A DNA stretch of 64,000 nucleotides. Origin: Isoetes taiwanensis. Lineage: Eukaryota; Streptophyta; Lycopodiopsida; Isoetales; Isoetaceae. Position 1 is the stretch's first letter. Each line of letters starts with the position of its first letter. Under the pieces are notes generated by a model that did no database searches, was not told the DNA's origin, and saw only the letters and a program-made list of their open reading frames with translations. Of the stretch, positions 10,381 through 20,847 are shown piece after piece. Location: the NCBI GenBank assembly GCA_021234155.1, contig JAJEKV010000045.1:1047360-1111359 (forward strand). Reading direction: 5' to 3'. The translations under genes were made by a program, and so were the position numbers.

Positions 10381-10790
10381 CAGCCCACTATCAAAGACAA
10401 ACATTTTTCGACGGTGCATTCTCTAAGCTGAAGAATTATGGAGGTGTAGGAGTCTTCATAATATATGGGCATAAGAAGAAGATTGTTATATTGTATATGG
10501 CATGCAATGCAAGCAGTAATAATGATGCTAAATATCATGCACTTATTAAAGGGATGAATTTGACAAAGAAGAAGCGTATTGATGGTTTGACTATTTTTGG
10601 AGACTCTTTGTTGATGTGTCAACAACTTATGGATCAATTTCAGGTTTTTAATGTTAATTTAAGAGGCTTATATCAACAAGCAATTGATTTAAAGTCCTAT
10701 TTTCAGCAATGTGTTATGATGCATGTCCTAAGAAAACAAAACGTGTGGCGGATGCTTTAGCACAAGTGGCAATAGTACAAGTAACTTGGT
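10381..10790 (+). pseudogene. RNase H domain of a Ty3/gypsy-type polyprotein
   Basis: The translation shows the order of RNase HI signatures: FFDGAFSKLKNYGG (first aspartate), SSNNDAKYHALIKGM (the position normally glutamate, as in NNxAEYxAL, is lysine here), IFGDSLLMCQQL (second aspartate) and VADALAQVA (last aspartate). One frameshift near 10,735 separates the third and fourth motifs. This is the RVT_3-like type of RNase H used as an additional domain by some plant LTR elements. It lies directly upstream of a reverse-transcriptase start, which is not the usual gypsy order. The Glu-to-Lys change alone would abolish activity. Confidence 0.8.
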
Positions 10791-10960
10791 GGCATGTGCA
10801 AATTCTAAAGGATGAGGTAAATCAGATCAGTCCATGTTCACCACATTCATCAAAGTCGCCACCTTCAATGCATTTGCTACATTTATCACAGTCACCACAT
10901 TCATTACAGTCACCACATCCAGTCAAGAACATCGATATTTCTCAAGGAGATTAAGAAGAA

Positions 10961-11267
10961 TTGGTTACCATTGTAGGGGATCTTACTCAAAAGGAGGAGC
11001 GTGATATCTTTGTTAAGAGAAATCAGGGATATTTTGGCAAGAAATTACAAAAAATTGAAAGGCATTTCACCAGAGGTTGTAGTTCATGCATTGAACTGAA
11101 ACAAAAACTTTTGGCAGTGGGATTTATTGTACCAATACCAATTGGGTCAGTTCTATTGTACCAGTGAGGAAGCCAAATAATTCAATCCGAGTATGCATCC
11201 ATTACATGGTTCCCAACAAAGCTACCAAAAGAGATCATTTTTCTACACTATTCATAGACACTTTGTT

Positions 11268-11270
<3 letters not shown>
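10961..11270 (+). pseudogene. Start of Ty3/gypsy reverse transcriptase
   Basis: After about 170 bases of repetitive Ser/Pro/His-rich codons the frame gives LKQKLLAVGFIVPIP. After a frameshift near 11,160 it gives RKPNNSIRVCIHYMVPNKAT and DHFSTLFIDTLLD. These match the fingers of gypsy RT, where the consensus is close to RKKNGKIRVCIDYR.LNKAT and DHFPLPFID.LLD. The domain is then broken by the poly(T) of a minus-strand retroposon at 11,271. The rest of RT, including the YxDD box, is not visible downstream. Confidence 0.8.
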
Positions 11271-11299
<29 letters not shown>

Positions 11300-11640
11300 G
11301 AAGGACGACAATTTATTATCAAGGAAAATCAAAATACATACAAGGGATCTGTGACATGGGACTCAAAACCTAGAGGACGAAATAGTCCACTAAGCAAAAC
11401 CACTCATACACAGAATATAATCATACTCCCTGTGCCACCTTGAGGCGTTTAATAGCCTCATCATAATCATCATGTCCTGCATCATCGAGATGATCATCAA
11501 CAGACATCAAATTATTATGCCACTGAATTGTACCAGGCAGGATAGCCTCGTGAGATGACATAACCGACTTCTTCCTCGCTGCCTTCTTCCAATTGACCTG
11601 TTGCCATGACTCTTTAAAGCACGATTTAATTAATTAGAGA
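11271..11640 (-). mobile_element. Poly(A)-tailed retroposed cDNA, minus strand
   Basis: Twenty-nine T residues (11,271-11,299) abut the interrupted RT frame. On the minus strand this is a poly(A) tail, preceded by ATAATAAA about 15 bases upstream, a normal polyadenylation signal. Further upstream is the end of an open reading frame (stop at 11,421-11,423). This is the signature of reverse-transcribed, polyadenylated RNA. The 5' limit is not resolved; 11,640 marks only the end of the recognisable open frame. Confidence 0.7.
11421..11634 (-). CDS. C-terminal end of an unrecognised protein in the retroposon
   Basis: About 70 codons are open, ending in TGA at 11,421. They contain FKESWQQVNWKKAARKKS, HEAILPGTIQWHNN, then an acidic MSVDDHLDDAGHDDYDEA, and they end IKRLKVAQGV. 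A TAA in frame lies just upstream, so this is either a truncated reading frame or a last exon (a weak acceptor-like AAAG precedes KESW). The family is not recognised. It may be the 3' portion of the same transcript family as the methyltransferase-like gene upstream, but no continuity was found. Confidence 0.4.
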
Positions 11641-12087
11641 ATTTCGGAATTCTCGTTTAGCATGAAATAGGTTCTTGGGTAACTATAAAACACCGCAAAT
11701 GGTTGCAGCAGAGTAAAAGTTGACGTTTTTTCCGCTGCTTTTTGGGCACAAACAGCGACGTATCCGATTTGGACATGTATAAGGCTATCCCAAGCTCCTT
11801 CGGGAGCAAGAGCGGTCCATAGGAAAGAGTGAAAACACTCAGCAGGATCGCCACGGCGAAGATTTGAAGCTGCCTAGGCAGACCATGGATGTAATATTAC
11901 AATTCCGTTAAGCTCTTCACATGGATAAAAAGAATTGAAAGTAATAATGAGGATCGCGGTGGCGAACATTGTGAGTTGTCGTGTGAAGGAATGTTTAGAC
12001 AAGATAACTGAAATAGTAAACTCAAAGCATTGTAATTTGTATTCCTCAAACATTTCAATGTACATTCCTTTGCCATATGGGCAGAAA

Positions 12088-14898
12088 TTAGTCCATCTGG
12101 GTTTCCGATACTGTCTCAGGTACAACACCGAGCTCAGCAGCTATCCTAGCTACATGTTCCTGTCCCCTTTGTAAAACATCTTCTGTGTCCATCTCAGTGT
12201 ATCATGTTTTATCTGGTATTTCTACAGACATAACCTGCGCAAGGAGTTGGACATGTGGATCCGGTCCTTCAGTGTCAGTATCCATGGGGGTCCCTTCGAC
12301 ATCTGCGCCACTCTGCTCAGCACATGCGATATCGGGTGCATGGAAGAGTTTGCTTTTTTTCTTTGCTGGAACCTGATGCTCTTGTGTGCCTGATGGCTCA
12401 CCCTCTTGATCCACAGGGTCCTCGACCATACCTACGTATTCGAAACTCGACCCGCCTGTCAAAAAAGGCATGTAGGCATCAATTTTTTCATTTAAAGCCC
12501 CTAATTTTTGAAACACGGGCTCCACCGCAGTAATACCTTTCTCAGTAGCCTCCAGAAGTCTTTTCGTTTCCTGCATTCTTTCCTCGTAGCTTTTCTCATC
12601 CATTTGATCCAAGATTGAATCGATGTTAGATATATCTGTTCGTTGGGTAATGTTTAAATTGATCGCCTGAGGATCATTCTCAGGCTCTGCCTTATCCTCG
12701 TCATCTGTCTCCCCAGCGCCCTGTCTGACCATTTTTTCGAGCTTATCCAAGAAAGCCCTCAGAAATCGGCACACTTTACCCTGGCTTTCGAAAGCAATAC
12801 TCTTCTTTCCCTGCAGTAAGGCGACACGAGAAGCAGTACCTGCTGAGAAGAAATCAAGAACACAACCATCCTTCGGCACAAGCTTGTCAACCAGGTAGTA
12901 GGCATATGATGTCTTCATCTGGCACTTCATCACGTGGTCACCTTCCATTCCGACAAACTTGTACCTGGGTTTACCCGTGAAATATGTCTGCCATTTCTTC
13001 TTCATTTTCTCATTGTATCTTCTGGCCACCACCGACAGCATTGGTGGCAAGGGGCGTCTTCGTGGTGCCGGCGCCCACGTAATGCGGTCAAACGAAGCTC
13101 CAGCCTCGTGGCATTATCGCGTTCACCACGAGTCGCTTCGTTAATGCACATATGGGTGATGTAATAATCGATATTCCTTCACCCTTTTCTTGTTCACCCA
13201 TCCCGCTCGTCATATGTACCCATTTAAATATGGGACCCTTTGAATCTTGTTTTTGGCTGTACAAGCAATCTGGCAAATTCGCAGACCGCATCAGAATGAC
13301 AAGGTGATAAATATTAGCAGTTGTCATGCTGGATATTCTTGTGAAGAGTTCCATATATTTCTTGCACGTCCACAATGCAGAGAATCCTCTAAAGTCTATG
13401 AACACCATAGTTGCATTCTCGCATTAATCGGAGTGGGAGGTGGGAATCCCTTCCTTTGTTACAGCATGCACAACATTTTTCTTCTCCTTGATCTTAATAG
13501 CCTCTTCAGGTTTCAAAATCGATCTAATGGGTTCTAGAAATGCAACGGGCAAATTACCCACAACATGTTCCTTATTGTAATTTGCTTTCACGTACTCTGT
13601 ATCCGAATCAGATATATCCAGAATCCGCTGTTCCGTGAAAGCAGGAAAGTCAGAAAGCAACTCCTCCCAAAATGTGTAATCTTTCTGAAGCAGCGTGGAT
13701 GCGTATGACAAAATCTCTTTCCGCATGAAGGTCAGGCTTCTAATATCAATGGCGTGCTGCTGGCAATTAAACCTGCCATGATATCCGCTTTGCATCTTAA
13801 CGTATGTCTTTCCTTCCAAAATCTCATCGAGAAGCCGGAGAAGCCTCGCATTAGACATGCCTCAAGGTATCTTAACAGGGTTTTGTTGAAGAAGTCCTTC
13901 GAGGGCTTATCAGGAAAATCTCCATGCTCATCACAAATCTTCTTGTTGACCCATCTGTTGGCCACTTCCATTAACTTTCTGAACACCCGCTCCTCCATAA
14001 AAATAAATTGCTTCTCGTCCTTTAGCTCCTTCACCTTCAACGTTGTGGTAGCTATCTCATGGAAGTCCTACAAAACAAATGGTTAGGGAAATCATGACGC
14101 TGATATCTTTGAGCAAAGATAATAAAAAATACCTTCCATATCGAGGTGGTGGCGCACCAATGGGACCTTGAGGGAGGACAACCATACGCTTTATGTTGAT
14201 GCCGAAGTATTTGAAGCTTCTCTAACAATGGCTCTCTATATACAAGTGTTAGCGATGACTTCATTGCAATGAATGCTCAACTCAATATATTCTCTATCAC
14301 AAGTTTCCGTTAAGCACTCTTGTTCTTCTCCTCAGCAGTAGGCTTTAGCAAACTCCATCCGCCCTTTCAGTTCTCCAACAAGACAAAGATAGCAGTTTGA
14401 GCCGCACATATCACCGTGGTTACCGGATATTATCCAAAAATTTCTTGCCCTTCAAGTCATCCTCGTACTCCATGTGATCTTTTTAAAATAATGTGCACTT
14501 GTAAGTTAGGCGACCACAAACCAGAAATCATGAACAATAACAATCACCGGTAATGGGGTCAAGGGGACAACATCGGCGGTAGGTGAGCACCTCCGTGGGA
14601 TACGCCTTGAAACTCTTCACGCGAGAGTCCGTGACGTGGTCGTTTGAGCGATTCGATGCGTGAGGTTAGCGAGGAGCTGGTTCGCAATCGAATATTGATA
14701 CCTTCATAAACCAGCCACACCAAGCGGGTAGAACCGTTTGAATTGTTCAAGCTTCGTGGGTTTGTTCGCCAATTTGCGTTCTTCTTCAGGATTGAATTTG
14801 AGGTCCCGCCGATTCGAAAGCAATAGGAAATCCTAGCCTCTTGGACGTCGCGGCAGCACCCGGCGGGGGGTGTTGGAAGAAGAAGGTTCACAGGCCAT
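12088..14898 (-). pseudogene. DNA-methyltransferase-like gene with intron, disrupted
   Basis: From an ATG at 14,898 (ACTGCCGATGGCC) the frame gives MACEPSSSNTPRRVLPR, then FNPEEERKLANKPTKLEQFK in another frame. A Cys-rich stretch follows (MCGSNCYLCLVGELKGR, around 14,400). A short GT..AG intron lies at about 14,066-14,132 (donor GTATTT, acceptor TTTTGTAG). Open sequence then runs to 12,202, with frameshifts near 13,860 and 13,090 and a TAA near 13,425. After a TGA at 12,202 the same frame stays open to TAA at 12,088. The diagnostic part is at 12,787-12,861, CVLDFFSAGTASRVALLQG then KKSIAFE, matching the AdoMet-binding motif I of amino-methyltransferases (VLDPFaGsGT....iGiE). The usual (S/D)PPY box is not seen; IDFRGFS at about 13,380-13,402 may occupy its place. 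The C-terminus is acidic and coiled. Whether it is a host gene or TE cargo is unknown. Confidence 0.6.
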
Positions 14899-15729
14899 CG
14901 GCAGTATTGAGTTTTGCCGAAGTTTGATTCTCAACTTTGGGATGGTAGAATCTTTAAAACGCGAGGGGGAGCACAAATAGCCAGAGGTTGAGCGGGATCT
15001 ATAACGTGACGGTTGGGCGGTGGAAACAGGCTCAACGGAGAGGGCTCGGGTTGGTAGAGGCCTACGCTATAGATCTGAGCTTCACATATTTTTTTTCACC
15101 TGAGCCCTTAACCAATTAGCGGTCCATTACGTAAGGCATCTTCTCATCTCGTTTAGCTTTCGGTGCAATGCTAGGTGGTTTCTTATCGCACCGCAAACCT
15201 TTTTACGCATGTGGAGAAGCCGGACAATATATCCCTATTGCCCGTTATTCCGGGCGAGACGACGAGATTCAGTGGGACTAAAGTACCGGTACCGTATCCT
15301 TTTCGCGACCGGTCGGAACATTCTTTTCGATGGGCCGGTTTGTTTAATTTGCTAGCCGCCATGAGTTTAGGGATCATAGTTTGTCCATTTAAGGACATAC
15401 TCAATGAAGCTAGCAAATTACGGTGTCCTCTACGCTACATATAATAGCGCCTTGGACATTGTTTTTGTTCCTTCCCACATAGCGATTGCAATTCCTATCT
15501 GGCCGTATGTCATCGGCTTTCTTGCAGTCACCCGAGGAACAAGCAGAGGTCTTTACTTACGGTAAGCCTTTAGATGCGTGGAATTGCACTGCGGCAATTT
15601 CTATACACCACTTTCTTTCATTTGAAGGTGTGATGATCTTATTGGGTTCAACGCCCGGGCCGCGATACAAATCCAGAGCCGCAAGTAAGAAGTGGGTCGA
15701 TTCCCCTAATGCACAAGTTCTTCCGTAAC
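14899..15729. other. Upstream region of the methyltransferase-like gene
   Basis: On the minus strand, before the ATG at 14,898, there are CCAAT-like and TATAGA-like motifs but nothing decisive. On the plus strand, open frames at 15,175-15,444 (89 codons) and 15,486-15,728 (80 codons) lack recognisable motifs. They may be fragments of a degraded transposon and are not called as genes. Confidence 0.35.
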
Positions 15730-15965
15730 ATCGGCCAGGATCGCGGTCGCGATCTTCAAGAGACTTAGGGCGACCGACCGCGATCCTCATGAGTGATTCG
15801 GAAGATCGCAATCAGCAGTGGTGAGTATTTGTCAAGAAGATCGCGGCCGCGATGTTGTTGACCACTCAACACGATCGCGGCCGCGGCCGCTACCGAAAGC
15901 AATCACAGGATCGCGGACGCGATCCGTCCGACATCGCAGGGATCGCGCCCGCGATCCTGTTGAGT
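15730..15965. repeat. Iterated palindromic phrase ATCGCGnnCGCGAT, dense cluster
   Basis: Within about 235 bases the phrase occurs about seven times in full or half form. Examples are GGATCGCGGTCGCGATCTTC (15,738), AAGATCGCGGCCGCGATG (15,838), AGGATCGCGGACGCGATC (15,907) and GGGATCGCGCCCGCGATC (15,938). The two central bases vary while the palindromic arms are kept, and CTTC.TGAG or TGTTGAG often follows. This is far above chance for such CpG-rich sequence in this setting. Confidence 0.85.
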
Positions 15966-16029
15966 TCCGCACCTTCTAATGACTACATTACTAAAAGGTG
16001 AAGAGTCTAATTGAACATGCACTATCGAA

Positions 16030-17520
16030 AGAAATCGCGCCGCGATCTTCTTGAGCCGAGGGGTTGGAACTAACCCTCTCGAGGTGGGCTTTTGGTGCCA
16101 TGGATCGCCCGGCGGGGGAAGCTTTCAAAAACGGGTTGAATTCGACCGCGTGGTGGAAGGCGCTGAGGAGGCTAAGGCGCGGGAATCGCGAAAGGCGCCG
16201 TCGAAATCGTGGGCCCGGAATGAAAGTCCAAGGGATCGCGAGAATAAATCGAAGTCGGGGAAGCCGGATTAATTTAATCCCGACACGCGCGGAGACGACA
16301 CGCCATAAATGGCAGCCATTAATAATGGCCGGCATTCATAAATACCCACCATTAATGCAACCGCCAGTATTAATGGACACACAACAACTTTATTGTAACC
16401 GTGGCATTCTCAGGACAAGAGGTACTTACGGTGTCGTGCACCTCCAAATTCAAAAGTGTATGCGTAATAAAGGCCCTACGGAACCATAATTAAGACGCCT
16501 CGAGCGGTTGAAGGCCCGAAGAGACAACCGATTTCAAATTTTAAACCCGAATTTCGCTTTCGATAAAGAGGGCGGGATTTCCGCTTTTAATCGTCGGCGT
16601 GGTGTTCGAAGGCTTCGTTCTTTCGTCGCCTCTCGTTGGGTTTTTAGATTTCGATCCGCTCATCGGGGGCTATAGTGCTCATCTTGCTTCGCCTACTCTA
16701 AGCTACAGGGGTACAAAATCCTAATGCCTTATTGTCTCATCCAACTAGAAGTTGTCGAATTCGAGGAGAGATTTTAGGGTTTGTTGTTTATGTATAGGTT
16801 ATAATAGTGCCCTCACAACCATAACAACATATGCACCATCTCTTTCTTGGTATATCTTTGTTCGGGATCTCAGATAATCACGGTTAGCGAGGCCCAATTG
16901 AATTGTTTATTTCGGACTAATTGATAGTGAGGGAATATCGCGGTAACATAATGGTTACGCTAATGGTAGTGCTAATGGTTTTGCTCCCAAATTTTGTTCA
17001 ATTTGCGTGGCGATCTCCATTTTAATTAACCGATGGGCAATTTTTGTTGTGGAAATAACAGCTGCAATTAATATTCACATAGACATTTGATTTGCGAGAC
17101 TTACTCAAGCATCTATTTTTTGCTTTCGATTCGACTGTTCGGATGTCGCATGATGAAAGAATCACCGCGTTCATCCCAGAACATAGCACTTACATAGCGA
17201 CGCGAGATTACTTCGAATTAATCGCGATTGCGATCTTTTCGAGGTAAGTCTAGTAGATAGGTGGTTTTTAAATGGTTAGTTAGATTAGACAAAGTTTCTA
17301 GGTAGATTTGAAGGATTGAAGGTCCACCATAGAGGTCGGATGGATCGCCGTCGCGATCTCCCCGGCCTGTCAGTGTCTTGTGCTTCTGTCATTTATACCC
17401 ATGTGTTCAAGAGAATCGCCTTCGCGATCTTCCTGAGGTATTATGTCGTCCCTTTGGGTCTTTGAGTACTGTGCATTTTTTCTTCTAATGAGGTCCAGCG
17501 CATCGCCATCGCGATGTTGA
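16030..17520. repeat. Sparse continuation of the palindromic phrase, with promoter-like block
   Basis: The phrase recurs at about 16,034, 17,220, 17,342, 17,414 and 17,504, each as (A)ATCGC..(T)CGCGAT followed by CTTC, CTCC or GTTGA. The last three are spaced 70-90 bases apart. Between 16,262 and 16,385 lies a block with five ATTAAT words and a TATA-like CATAAATACC, perhaps the U3/R part of a lone LTR. No gene is recognisable; open frames here are by-products of the G/C-rich repeat. Confidence 0.55.
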
Positions 17521-17705
17521 CGAGCAGTGTTGACTTTATTCAGGATGGAAGCTCTACAGTCTTTCTACCTGTTGGGGAAGAAGGTGGCTGAGGGCAGAGT
17601 GCATAACTTCAAAAATCACCACAACGTCCCCGTGCGCATTTAATTGATAGTAGTTTCTCTAGTCGTTGTCTTTGATGGGCGGATACCGCGCCGCTTTCGG
17701 CGGAA

Positions 17706-17897
17706 TTGAACCACCTAGATGAAATTTTGGTAGCTTCATTCTTTGGTCCAAAAGCGGCGTTCATGATGAAATCACTCCAAAGCACCGATGTTAGCACACC
17801 ACCGGCCGATCAAACGGATAAATTGGCAAGTTCCGGTAAACTCGTGGAAGGAAACAATGAACCAATTGAATTGCAGGGATTTGGAGGGATAAACTAG
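17706..17897 (+). CDS. Short hypothetical frame ending at the poly(A) insertion
   Basis: Sixty-three codons from an ATG at 17,706 read MNHLDEILVASFFGPKAAFM, then a Ser/Thr/Pro-rich segment, ending LQGFGGIN. The start of the composition is protein-like. The frame ends inside the sequence duplicated around the poly(A) tract at 17,913. The family is not recognised, and it may be a degraded first exon of the DUF7869 gene that follows. Confidence 0.2.
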   Translation: MNHLDEILVASFFGPKAAFMMKSLQSTDVSTPPADQTDKLASSGKLVEGNNEPIELQGFGGIN

Positions 17898-17947
17898 TGG
17901 AAATCTTGCTCTAAAAAAAAAAAAAAAAAAAAAAAACTAGTGGAAAA
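17891..17947 (+). mobile_element. Minimal retroposon: 9 bases plus poly(A), with target duplication
   Basis: AAACTAGTGGAAA (17,891-17,903) is followed by TCTTGCTCT, then about 24 A residues, then AAACTAGTGGAAAA (17,934-17,947). The identical 13-base flanks are a target-site duplication of the length made by LINE endonuclease. The inserted cargo is almost nothing but a poly(A) tail, so this is a LINE-mediated insertion truncated nearly to its 3' end. Confidence 0.75.
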
Positions 17948-18285
17948 GACATGTGAGTTAATGCGACGAAAGTCTTTAAACCGCTTATGCTGTGTGTCAT
18001 CATTTTCGCAGATCCAAACGATGCCGTCAGATCGACATGAAGTTGGGTGAAGCATGGTTGGGGTTTTTTCAGATCAATTTGTTGCCAATGCCCGAAGATT
18101 ACTATGCTCTGTCGGGCTTGTGCTTGAAATGCCACGATGCATGACTTGGTGAGATGGCCAATAGCATTGGTTCTCGCGCATGATTCCGGTTTCTAGCCTA
18201 GTTACGGCCGTGAAGGAGACCGAGGTCGAAGGAAGCTTATGCCGCCAGCCCAGGGCTGGAGTAACAAAAAAGAAGATAGCACCAC

Positions 18286-20645
18286 ATGGTGAAATGTGAA
18301 GGCGAAGAGGACGCCGACCCCAAAAAAAAAAAGGTGAAAGCAAAACCACACCGAAGCTATCTTGCGATTCGGGTCCTCCATCTTTGCTTGAAGAGATGTT
18401 GTGCTAATTTCACGATTAAGGAGATATCCGCCATGAGGACCTTCTCATGGAACATGAAAAGCTTCAGTGAACGCACGACTTTTCGCGTACAACATGCTAG
18501 ATCTTTGTTCCGGGAGAATGGATGTGTGAAAAAGCTAATGCCGAACAACGGGGTAGTCTCAGGTGAAGGCATGGCATAGTGCATACGGTATACCGGTTAC
18601 ATTTTACAAATGGAGGAAGCTTTTTATGGAAGGGAACGCGGGATTGCGAGCATGGAAACTCGGGTCCATGAAGCCAAGGTCTCGAGACATCGGCTGGAGG
18701 TGCCGCGGCTATCTATGTACATAGATGAGAATGTTGAAACTATGCCACACCGCTCAAAGGTTACGAGTGGGGAACTAGAGAAAATGTGAAGAGATTACCT
18801 TCCATCTTGACTAAAAAGGACATACATCAAGAGGTAGATATACCGGCCCACGAGATGACAGGAAAACATGTTTCTCAATCGTCCTTCTTGTCAACGTGGA
18901 AGGAGAACCACTGAGGTAGCAATCGCCAAAAGAATAGCATTTTCTAAGTGTAATACGTATTGTGATAAAGGAGAAACTTGCCAAGACTAGAGATCCAAGA
19001 GAAAGAAGAGAGCTTCGCCCGTGGAAAGGAAATCTCACATGACAGCTCAACTTTCTCGCAGGAGTCTCTCTTGGGTCGTGGAGAGCTTTATCTCATCGAT
19101 CTCCGAAAATGCCTTAACCATTATACATGATAAGATGGATCAGAATAAGACGATGGTTCCTCGCCCCGGAGAAGCTAGCAAAAATCGTATGGAGGGGTGA
19201 ACGGTTGAAGGTGAGTCTTCTTGGTGCTCTCATGCATGGGCATGGTGTAGGTGCTTTGGGCCACTTCTCGCTGGACCTCGGCCGATGATCAATTTTCATG
19301 TGGGATCTTTAAATCATACCTTGAAAACACTAGAGAATCAATCGAGGACAACCGGGGTCATTTGAGAAATCTGAGATCATCAAGGGAGGCTTTGGGGTGG
19401 AGCAATTATGAACGGAAGCCCTTAGGACAAAAATGGTGAATGGCACTAGAAATGATTTTATGCCTCCTATCAAGGGCCCTCTGATACCAAAGAAGTTGCC
19501 TAGGAGGCTTTACTTGCAGCTAGACAATTGCTCAGGACAAAACAAGAACATGTATCTTTTCTCTTACTTGTCATATTTGGTGCCGGTTAGGTGTCTTCGA
19601 TCAGGTAAAACTGGGATTCATGATGGTTGGACATACCCACGATGACATAGATGCCCTCTTTGGAAACTACTCCACTCTGTTGAGAAGATCAGATGCATTG
19701 ACTATTCCGGAGCTTATGCAACTCTTCAGGCAGTGTAGTTCAAAGTCTCCTACGCCCTACCTTGTGTCTGAGGTTCCCAACTGGAAAGAATTCGTGAAAG
19801 GTTTTATCCCTGATAAGAAGGACCGTTTATGTGGTCATTTGGAACCTCTACTCTTCAAGTTCTGCATGAATGATGGATGGCCACTAATGTTCTACAAGAT
19901 GAGGCCAGGGCATAGGGAGTGGCTACCTGAAAAGGGAATTAAAATGTGGAAGGAGGATGCCCAAGGCTTACCTATGATTCCTAGAGGGTCACCTAAGGTC
20001 GATGCAGACCATCATCGAGCTTGACGGATATAGGTGCCTTGAGAGCTTCAATTGCCAAGTACATGATGCACTGGGCAGCTATTTCTAGAGCCGTATGATA
20101 ACTCATGGTCTAACACATATATGAATGAAGTTATTGACTACTGGTCCACCTTGTTATGAAAGTGCTTGGGGACGTTCAGCCCGGTAGAACTGTCATTCCG
20201 GGATTTCGCCCAAAGACACGAGACAAACCGCATTAGAAGAACCCGACAACTTATTGGTGGATGAACACATTGGTGCATCTCATTATGTCGGGCCTTTCTC
20301 TCGTAGACCCAAGAACCCCGTTGAAATATTAGACCCCTACCAAGATGTGAAGAAAGGAATGCTCTTGCCGATCAAGGCCACATGATAACTGCCCGACGTG
20401 GATGGCCTTTGCGGAAGAGGACCCAGTAGAGGACCCTAATCTCCCTCACTATGAAGAGGTGTTTGTTTCTTGGTTTGAGCCTGTTGCAAGAAAGGGTACC
20501 TCATATGCAATGCAGTATAGGGATTCTTTGGAGCAAGAATTGGAGACCGAATCCTAATGACCCGCCACGCTACCAACATTTGAAAACGATAGACTATGGT
20601 TGGGCCGTGAGGGACAAAGGCCGTTGTCGCCATGATCCCCAGTAG
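18286..20645 (+). pseudogene. DUF7869-type transposon-associated protein, multiply frameshifted
   Basis: The central part (19,433-20,024) carries the hallmark segments of DUF7869: LYLQLDNCSGQNKNMYLF and, after a one-base frameshift near 19,615, MMVGHTHDDIDALFG. Conserved Asp and His residues in these motifs fit an RNase H-like nuclease fold, and the family is associated with mobile elements in algae, seed-free plants and some animals. Upstream, 18,286-18,579 gives a basic KKKKVKAKPHR and CLKRCCANFTIKEISAMR, resembling the N-terminal Cys-containing region of the family. Downstream, open pieces continue in shifting frames: EEPDNLLVDEHIGASHYVG (about 20,240), PTWMAFAEEDPVEDPNLPHY (about 20,400) and PPRYQHLKTIDYGWAVRDKG (to 20,645). 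At least three frameshifts and several stops make it non-functional. No terminal inverted repeats were found. Confidence 0.75.
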
Positions 20646-20847
20646 TGTGGGGTCTCAGTTGCAAGAATTAGTGGCTAAAGAAGCTAACGACGAGGATGAG
20701 AACTCTTGAGGTATGCAATGCTCTTTTACATAATTACTATATCATACATGACATGCACCTTACAATAGACTAGTTATTATTCATTAGGCTTTGTGTTTTT
20801 CATCTCAACACAAGAGCTCTTACACTATACAATGCCAAACAGGTGAT

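Noticed and set aside
12088-14898. Bacterial contamination as the source of the methyltransferase-like gene
   Set aside because: A GT..AG intron with branch and pyrimidine features, eukaryotic-style start context and surrounding plant transposons argue for nuclear plant DNA.
16064-16489. 141-codon plus-strand frame, Arg-rich start
   Set aside because: It runs across the G/C-rich palindrome region and an LTR-like block with TATA; composition explains the openness and no motif is present.
15730-17520. CRISPR-like array of spaced repeats
   Set aside because: Spacing is irregular, repeats are short palindromic words with variable centres, no cas genes, and the context is eukaryotic.
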